Positions 55,691 through 64,000 of a stretch of 64,000 bases of DNA are shown piece by piece. Both the position numbers and the translations under genes were made by a program. The notes beneath the pieces were generated by a model. The model was not told the origin of the DNA. It worked only from the letters and a program-made list of their open reading frames with translations, and made no database searches. The stretch is from Hoplostethus atlanticus (Eukaryota; Chordata; Actinopteri; Trachichthyiformes; Trachichthyidae), in NCBI GenBank assembly GCA_034670405.1, contig JAXDDX010000016.1:1136501-1200500 (forward strand), written 5' to 3'. The stretch's first letter is position 1. Each line of letters begins with the position of its first letter.

Positions 55691-57484
55691 ACATACTTGA
55701 TTTAGATGTTTAATGTGTCGTGTTGTCAACAGTTGTAAGACATTGTGGCTTGTAATTTGAAAGTGGAAATTCCGCATTAGTCCGAAGTAGGACCCGTCCC
55801 TGTATCAGTTCATACAGTCTAGCAATCGTATTGTGTTGCTACTTGCAAATTAGCAGTAGCTAGCTAGCTAACTGTTAGCTTGCTGCTAGCTCCAACCTCT
55901 CCAACGTTAGCAACACCAACAGAACAGCAAGTGATTGATTCTATCGTTCAAATTGACAGGTAACCTTAACGCTGGTTTATGGTGTGGTCTGATCCAGTGC
56001 TGTGACATGAACATAAACACTTGTTTGACGTTAGTTTGTCCACTCATACGAATACCTACTACCTGTTTATACTTTGTCCAAATCTTACCCCAACCCTGGA
56101 GGTAAAGTGCTGCACATTAGATCACGACTATGTGAGAATAGGAGTTGCTTGCTGAGCAGCTAACGTAAGCTAGCATTTCCAGGTGACAGCTAACGATAGT
56201 TAACGTTAGCTAATTAGCAGTGCCCCTGGTTCGTGAACCTGTCTTCCACTCAGACCTTGTGTCAAAGTTGTTGCCGTCACTCTGCTCTGATTAACGTTGC
56301 TGTACAGTTGCCCATTATGTGTTCAGACAACTCACTCTACGATGTGTGTCATAGCCAACGTAATGTTTTTGTAGAGTTGCTCGTCAGTTAACACAGCGTC
56401 GGTTGACCAGCTGTCTATTTGGTTAGCTTGGTAACGTTAGCTAACTTTGCAAATGTGACAGGGAAAGCTGCTCTTTGCAAGGAGGTTAATGTTAGCTGTT
56501 TTCAAGCTAACTGGGTGAGGGTCTTCCATGGGTTCTGATGGTGATGGGAGGAATGAGTTTAGATTTTGTGCCCATTCTAAGTCATGTTGTTAAGCTACGT
56601 AGTTCATTGAGCCTACACATCTTAAGCTATTCACTTATGTATTCTATCTGTGTAAAATATGAATTGCTGTTTCTCAACCACTTAGCTAAATTATTTCACT
56701 AGTGGGTAGCATGACCTTAGCTACGTGCTGATCGCCTAATGCTGTGTTTGCCCCTCTTATCAAGTATAATCACATTGCAAGTTAACTTTGTCGCAAACTA
56801 CATTACTTCCACTAGTAAATAACTTATTGCATATGGGGTAAGGCGATTTTAAAGTAATGCATGAGACTATTTTAAACCCACAATTAGTTTCCATATTAAA
56901 ATGAATTGTATGAAAATGTCTGATAGGCCTACCCTTCACACTTCATTTGCTTCTGGTAACTAAGGCATCTGTCTGTCATTAATGGTAGTATATGATAAAG
57001 TGAATAAGTGAGCAATGAATGCAGCACTTTTTTTCCTTAGATTTTTAAGAATGGCTGTGTTTGAACAAAATGTATGACTACTTTTTTTAATTTTTCTGGA
57101 TTGTGGACAATATGAATCATATTTGGGACAAGGAGTCGTCTAAAGTACAAACGACATTGGGTTTAAGCGTGTCCATTATCAGCTGGCATGTTTGAACTTT
57201 GGTACAGTGCTTCAGGAATCGCTAAACTGACTTGGAATGGTTATTTCCTTAGTTTATGCAACTTGGTCTCATATTATTATTGACTCACAGTTTTTAACAC
57301 ACACATATACCACACTTTATATATGCCAGGTTTATTTAAGAACATTTTAAAAGCATACAGCACTTTTCTGTCCTTGGCATATTTGGCATGTTGTCGTCTA
57401 AGAATTGATCTCTTTTTAAGAACAGTTGCTGCAGTATATTCTACCACTGCATTACTTGATATTAGTTCTTATAAATGTAAACCT

Positions 57485-58080
57485 AGTTTCTGCTTTATTG
57501 GGTACAGCTAGCTAGTACCAGGTAGGGCCCCTTTTGCCTCCACAACAACCTAGACTATGCAAACTGCTGGATTCATAGGGATCTTGGTCCATGATTACTC
57601 AGTAACATATCACAGTTCCTCCAACATTCCTTACCATATCATCCCTAAGGTACTTTATTGGATTTAGATCTGCACATGCCATTGGAGTAGACTTAAGTCA
57701 CCATTATGTTCCTGGAATCATTTTGAGATGATGCATGCTTTGTGACATGGCGCATTAACCTGTTTTTAAAAAGGGTAGACTGTGGCCATGAAGGGATGCG
57801 CCTGGTCAGAAACATATTTTAGGTATGCTGTGTTTGCTAGAAAGGATGCCCAGTTGGTAGTGTGCGGCCCAATGTGTGCCAAAACATTCTCCACACCATT
57901 ACACCATGTCTACCTTTGGCACATGCAGAATAGATTCATGCTGTTTACGTCAAATTCTGATGCTGTCATCAGCCTGTTGCAGCAGAAAGTATCAATCAAG
58001 TGCCAGTTTTCATCACGTGCCCTCATTTTCTATTTCTTAACTGACGGAGTGGAACCTGGCATGGTCTTTTGCTGTAGTTG
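57485..58080 (-). mobile_element. Degenerate Tc1/mariner-type transposon relic
   Basis: The stretch opens with TGCTTTATTGGGTACAGC and CCAGGTAGGGCCCCTTTTGC, and later reads TTGAGATGATGCATGCTTTG, TGTGACATGGCGCATTAACC and CACACCATTACACCATGTC. I recognise this order from a widespread vertebrate DNA transposon whose transposase runs on the opposite (minus) strand. Only its 3' portion is visible here, broken by many substitutions and stops, so it is not functional. Confidence 0.75.
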
Positions 58081-58937
58081 TCAAACCTGCTTCCAGAAAT
58101 CAGGCAGTTATTTTAGATTTTTATTTGAATTCTGTGCAACAAGGCAAATGCGTTTTTCCCTCTGGCTTTTATCAGTTAAGGATTTGCCTGTTAATAAAAT
58201 TTGGTCATTTTTAAAGCCTTCATTTGGGTACATGAGCTACAATTCATGTGATTTCTTTGTTGAGTATCATCTTTGTCTATCCTTATTATTGGTTATTATC
58301 GGTTACTGTTAAATTAGGCCTACTTTTACTTTTATTTTAAAATACTCTTGTCCATGTGTTTGAGGAGTTATCTGTGATTGTGTATGTGTTCTCAATATTA
58401 TCATCTCAAATGTTTCTCAACAGTTTATATCTCCCGAAGCCTGTGCTTTTGGGACCCGATGTCGCCACGGGGAGGAACGGACAGGCTGAGACAGAGCACT
58501 CCGTGAATGAGTGGTGCCGGAGAAAGAGAGACCAACAGATACCAAGAAGAGAGACTATTATCCTCCACCATTCTTGTGTAACAGGTGTGCATGACACTGT
58601 CTGCTTCTGTTGACATGAAGAATCACATGACTGTTGAGTTTGATATCCAGTACAGCCCCTATCTTTCACACTCTTGATTGTTCTTCTCCACGTCTCCGAC
58701 TCGTCTTCACTCAAACACCTAGGCTTGTGCACATCTACTCCCCAGTCTTCTAGCGGTCCTGTTTCTTTGTCACTCTTCCCCCTCTTCCCCCTCCTCTTCT
58801 CTTTTAATAATATTAACTAACGCTTGTTATTATCTCTATTGGTTTTAATAATGATATTTCCCCTTTTGCTGTTTTACAACCCCTCTTCCTCATCTGCTGT
58901 TTAGATTACAGCAGAACTCGACAGCTAGACGGTTGCC

Positions 58938-59558
58938 ATGTCGACCTCATCGCTACGGCGACAAGTGAAGAATATCGTCCACAACTATTCAGAGGCTGAA
59001 ATCAAGGTTGTATCCCTCTACTTATCTGGCCTTGCCCCTCCTCCTCTCTTTCTTACACCCACTTCCCCCATATGTGCATGTTTTAACTGTAGCTCACACA
59101 TCTCTGTAGCTGGACACTTGACACCCTGTAGCTGCCTTAGCTCCGACATTTCCTTGGAACGACCTCCTTCCCCTCTTTACATCTTGGTTAATGTAATCAC
59201 ATTATCTATTCATTATTGTGACTCTGCAGCTCGTGTACTGATTTACGTTGCTCCTTCACAAACAGCAGAACAGTGGGGACCATTAAAGTGTCTCAAAGTA
59301 ATGGCCCAAAGTTATTTTTATCAAGGAGTATTTGGATGGAGGATAATTGAAGGTTGCCCCTGCTGTGTTGTTATCCAGGTTAGAGAGGCAACGTCCAATG
59401 ACCCATGGGGCCCCAGCAGCTCTCTGATGTCAGAGATAGCAGATCTGACCTACAATGTGGTGGCCTTCTCAGAAATCATGAGCATGGTGTGGAAACGCCT
59501 CAATGACCACGGAAAGAACTGGAGACATGTGTACAAGGTTTGTGTGTGTGTATGTGAG

Positions 59559-59599
<41 letters not shown>

Positions 59600-62500
59600 T
59601 TGTGGACGGGGGTGGGAGGTTGGTCAATAGATTAATTCTAGCTTGTTAACTGCTTAAAGACCTGCACTTTTACTACCCCACTATAAAGACCTTTTCTACA
59701 TGTTGTCACTGGTCGTGATGTTTATTTGCTCCAGGCTATGACTCTTATGGAGTACCTGATCAAGACGGGTTCAGAGCGTGTTGCCCAACAGTGTCGAGAG
59801 AATATATATGCAGTCCAGACCCTCAAGGATTTCCAGTACATAGACAGGGACGGCAAAGACCAGGTAGAAAAACACACCCACGGCTACCACACCATACACA
59901 AATTGAAGTTTAAGCAATGAATGAGTAAGAACCACCTCCTTAAACTGCAGGTGTACACAAACGTGTCACTCACAGCTCACGCAAGGACATTTAACAATGT
60001 CTTTATGACCTCTTGTGCAAACATTCAATGAAAAGCCAGCCATTACAATTTTATGGGCTGGTAATAACTGAAACTGTAGTAAGGTGCCAAGCTAATAAAC
60101 CTACAACTGGAGATATCAGATAAAGATGCAGTATTTTATTTCTAGTATTTATCTTTAGTTTTGTTTAATTGTTAAGCACAATACATACACAATACATGCT
60201 GCATGTTTTTTTACAAAACATTGTGCTTCACAGTTGCACCAACAATGGTCCACTGTTGGTGTGTGAATGCATGCTTGTACATGTGTTTTTCTAGGGCGTG
60301 AATGTGCGAGAGAAAGCCAAACAGCTGGTGACACTGCTGAAAGATGAAGAGAGACTAAGAGAGGAGAGGATCCATGCCCTCAAAACCAAAGAAAAGATGG
60401 CACAGACCTCCAGTGGTGAGATGACTACATTAACCAGTTGTTACTCGTCTAGCTGTGAAGTAGGGGTGGGCTCAGCACAACATCATGGGCCATTCCAAGT
60501 AGATGGTAGCCCAAGAGCGACACTGTGAGCTGTGAGCTAAGCGGATGTGACTCATAGTGACTCATATGGACTAGGGATGTGCCAAAATAGTTGTCGAATT
60601 GTTTGTGAGGATGTGCGCTGACGTTTGTGTTATTATTATTTTTTGTACTTTGTGATTTTTTTCTTGCTCACTCGCGTAGCATTCTTTTAAATTAATATTG
60701 TCTATTACTTTGACAAAAGAAACTTTCATGGGTCAAAACACAGTTCATGCTTGTTTTTATGGTTAATATTAGTTATTACAAGTAAACAGCTTGATTCTGT
60801 CGTGGCATAAACATTTTATTTCAACACATTCCCTTTCTAGCGGAAACAGGAAAAAAATGTCTAACGTCGTAGGAGTCTCAAACAATTTCAAACATGTTTG
60901 ATAATCTATCCATTTGTCCCTCAACATTCTGAAATGTGATAAAAGTAGGGATGTGAACGTGTACACAAAGTTTGAATCATAAACGTTTAGAAAAAATCCC
61001 TATCCAAAAAACGTATTATTAGTATTATTATTATTATTGATAATTTATTATTTTTTTACACACAAAAAAACATTCATAAACTGTAGCCTAACTTACAATC
61101 GTTGTCATAAATGGGGAAATAAACTACTTACCAACTTACCATACCAAGTATCTTTCAAATCAATCACGTTCACTCCGGCTCACTAAACACGGCGAATGTC
61201 AAAAAGCTCCTTGTGGCAGTTTTTCTACAAAATTGAGGGAGATTACCAAACAGAGCAAAGTGTGTATTTATCATGTATAATTATGTGACTTGTTGAATAT
61301 ATAGACTCCACTAGCAGCTGGGGTAATGTCACTTCACAGACAGTAACATCCCAAGTTCAATATTGGAGGAAAAAAAGTTAAGTTACTTTCCATTATTTAG
61401 TCCTTGTCAGACTCTTCACACTGGACACAGCAGGGTTTTTTTTAGGTCAGACTGCACCCTTGTCCGTCTAGCAGGTGATGTCTGTCTCACACAAGGCTTG
61501 TGTTGTGGTGTGTTTACAAGCTACAGCTGAGTGAGATTAGCCTCTGGTGTGACAGAGAACATACTGTGATGCTCACCTCTTGGATAACGATTTAGATCAA
61601 TTTCTATACGTTGACCAACTTTTAATTTTGTGGAGGCTATGCCGATATTGTACATATGGTAATATCTGCATTGCATTGTTAGGATTCATTTGTTTGTGTA
61701 TTTGTCCCAGCCTCCTCAGCCCCCTCAGCACCTGGTCTGGGGGGCAGCCTGTCTTTGGGCTCCCAATCTGGAGGGGCAGACCCTGAGCAGGCCTGGCCAC
61801 AGAGCTCTGGAGAAGAGGATCTGCAACTCCAGCTGGCCCTGGCCATGAGTAAAGAAGAGGCGGAGCAGGTAACACAAAGCAGCCTATTGGAGGCAAGCAG
61901 AGACGAGGTATAATCTTACCTATTTTAGGATTAAAGCATAGTGATGTGACACTACTGTAATGGACTTATGCAGCACCTTTGTACACAGATACGTAAAATA
62001 TTATTCACTACATTACCCACTCAGCTTTGCTCACCATTTGACCCCTGACCTCCCCCAGACTAGCATGGCCCCTCTGGAGGACGCAGAGCTCCGCTATGCA
62101 CTCACAATCAGCAAGGAGATTCACCAAAAGGTCAGGGGGCATAGGGCGTGGCCAACCGACTGGCCAACCAGTCATCAACTATCTGTCTTTCTGTCAATTG
62201 GAATCCTCTCAAACAGACACCAAGTATCAACCAATCAAAACAATGAATTCATACTCTTATTTGTTGTGTCCCTTTCCTCAAGAAAAAAAATTTGGTTTCA
62301 CTTTGCATTTGACTGCAGTAACACTGTAATTCTCCCGTGGTGATTTAGTTTGCTGCACATTGTCACATTCTCTTATAGAGCATTTACACTCTTAAAGAGC
62401 ATTGCAATGTGACAGTGTTTTTCACATCCTTGTTAAGATGTATTAAAACTGCATTGCACAAGCAGCCAAACGATTGAGAAGAACTTTAATTGAGTTATTG

Positions 62501-63869
62501 TTAAATTGTGCATGGCCTCATCATACTTGACTACGTTTAACACTGAGCGGTTTGTAAGTGATTAATTCCTTCCTCCCTATAACCCTCTCTGACGGCATGC
62601 CTCAAATGACTTCAAACACACTGATTTTCTTACCTGCACTCACCTGTTGATGTGACTTCCTAGCACTGTTCAGTACACCGGTATTTGTGGAATGGAGAGT
62701 CTTGATGAAGGGTGTGCAAGAAAGAATGGAAAACTTGTGTCCTTGTGTGCAAGTAGTTGTTCAAGCCCAGCACCAACTTGACATGTTTAATCTATCAAGT
62801 AATGTTAGATTATCAACAATGCAACTAGGACGTAAGCCTACACACATCAAGGTCCAATGGAAATAGCATATGGTACCTAAACAGCATCTCAACTTTGGTT
62901 GATATACTATCTTTAGTTTAAAGTAGTATTGCATGTTTAGGTGAAAAAAGCAACTGGCATCTGATATGGGCCCTGGTGAAACACGCCTGTTACAAGTTGT
63001 CCTTCTTTTCCAACTGGAGGTAATCAAAGGAGGGCGAAGGAAAAGCTGTTATTCAACTCCCTGCAATATTTGTCTGGTGAGGAGCGGCTCCATGAGCATA
63101 TGCTTGGAGCTGTGTTTAGATGCTGGCTTAAAGATTTCACCATTAAATCACGTTTTTTGAGCTGTAAACCTATTTGTATGACTTCTATATGGTGAAACCT
63201 AACAATACTCAGCTCTGCTGCACTACCGGCTCCACCCAATCGGTGACAAAATACCAAAGGTTTAGGGGTAATATGAGTTGAGTGGGTAGAAATTAAAAAA
63301 AAAAAAAATTGGAAAAACAAATGTTGACACCCCTGACTGGAGATGGGCAGATAGGAGAGAAATCCTCAAAACCTCTCTGTTTCAAAAGTGCCCTCGGCAT
63401 CACTCTCCATTGTGTAATGCTAGCTAGCTACTAGGCTAATCTCAAATATGTTGTCAAATGGGTGTCGGGTGTGCACCCACCAGACCCTGGTTTTACAGAC
63501 ACACCTCCTTCTTCTGTCGCTCTCACCACTCAAATTGGCATTTTTCAAAAGTATCTGCTGGGTGGAGACGGGCTGTATTTCATTACTCTTTAAGATCAGT
63601 TTTCAGTTTCCACCCTCACTGATTCAGGCTTTAATTTGGGGATTGCAAACTGATCCTAAATCTGTGCCTTTGGTGCACTTTTCGAGGTTATGTTTCTCAG
63701 GTTACTGACATTACAGCTCTGTGTGTGTGCGCATGTGTGTGTGTGTGCGCGCGTGTGTGTGTGTGTGTGACTGTGTAAATGGCAGGAGGAGCGACTGCGC
63801 AGAGGTGACGATCTGAGACTGCAGATGGCCATTGAGGAGAGCAGGAGGGAGAAGACTAAGCCAGAGGAG
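58938..63869 (+). CDS. epn1: Epsin-1, 5' part (runs off the right edge)
   Basis: Endocytic adaptor that binds PtdIns(4,5)P2, bends membrane and links ubiquitinated cargo to clathrin and AP-2. Coding exons in the window: 58938-59006, 59379-59537, 59735-59863, 60295-60415, 61711-61868, 62059-62130, 63786-63869; all in phase, 264 residues so far. The ENTH domain occupies about residues 1-145, starting MSTSSLRRQVKNIVHNYSEA, nearly identical to human epsin-1. Ubiquitin-interacting motifs follow: EEDLQLQLALAMSKEEAEQ (clear), EDAELRYALTISKEIHQK (diverged), DDLRLQMAIEESRREK (clear). The DPW, clathrin-box and NPF part must lie beyond 64000. Epsin-1 over epsin-2 or -3 is supported by SSGEEDLQLQLALAMSKEEA and by the 19q13.4-type neighbours. 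Confidence 0.96.
59562..59596. repeat. (TG)n microsatellite in an epn1 intron
   Basis: A TG run 25 bases after the donor of the third listed epn1 coding segment boundary (exon ending 59537). Confidence 0.9.
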
Positions 63870-64000
63870 GTGTGTGTGGAATTTCCTCTCTTGCTTTTCT
63901 GGTGTAATGCAAAATACATGTGCACTTAAAACACTGTTTCTCAACTGTCATAAGGACTGTGAGATAGCCCAGCCAAAGGGTCTGAAAAGATGGTAGGAGG

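Larger units (their letters stand above)
51546..57480. other. Intergenic region between the kinase gene and epn1
   Basis: No supportable coding exons. Contents: CA/TG tracts at about 53103-53135 and 53225-53297, AT-rich unique-looking sequence, and a possible epn1 promoter near 55600-55690. A field rich in GCTAGC and AACGTTAG words follows at 55850-56500. Confidence 0.5.

Noticed and set aside
57782..58312. Plus-strand 176-residue open frame
   Set aside because: It is an antisense translation of the transposon relic and adjoining sequence. The real transposase frame runs on the other strand and is broken.

Overview
This window is nuclear genomic DNA from a teleost fish. It holds split genes with GT-AG introns, a very high density of (CA)n/(TG)n microsatellites, degenerate interspersed repeats of kinds common in fish, and protein sequences that fit teleost orthologues best. 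A repeat at 49016-49378 looks like a family I associate with salmonid and pike genomes, so a protacanthopterygian is possible, but this is only a hint. Gene models below come from reading the exons by eye: in-frame joins, splice consensus and recalled family sequence. Nothing was aligned by computer.

Layout: 1-11300 is a gene-free, microsatellite-rich stretch. Then come interleukin-11 (il11, +, 11769-16371) with a TATA box and AP-1 site upstream and an AU-rich 3' UTR; a 17-finger C2H2 protein of the ZNF628 type (+, 18890-24606) whose frame is broken twice by apparent single-base insertions; the membrane GNAT acetyltransferase nat14 (+, 25839-27041); activation-induced cytidine deaminase (aicda, +, 30281-32348); the endocytic adaptor-binding protein necap1 (+, 32859-36270); microfibril-associated glycoprotein mfap5 (-, 38400-39518), tail-to-tail with necap1; an SBK2/SBK3-type protein kinase (-, 45874-51545); and the 5' part of epsin-1 (epn1, +, 58938 to beyond the right edge).

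The genes do not form one pathway. necap1 and epn1 both act in clathrin-mediated endocytosis at AP-2 coats, aicda diversifies antibody genes in B cells, il11 is a gp130 cytokine, mfap5 is an extracellular microfibril protein, and nat14, the kinase and the zinc-finger protein stand apart. The notable point is synteny: il11, znf628, nat14, sbk and epn1 correspond to human 19q13.4, whereas aicda, necap1 and mfap5 correspond to human 12p13. Here the second set sits inside the first.

I found no convincing wholly new biological system. The best leads are the two frame breaks and the duplicated six-finger module in znf628, a register-perfect 40-copy 12-bp minisatellite immediately downstream of the kinase gene, an ACTAGT-rich degenerate repeat field split by a later insertion, a shortened necap1 C-terminus, and the mixed synteny block.
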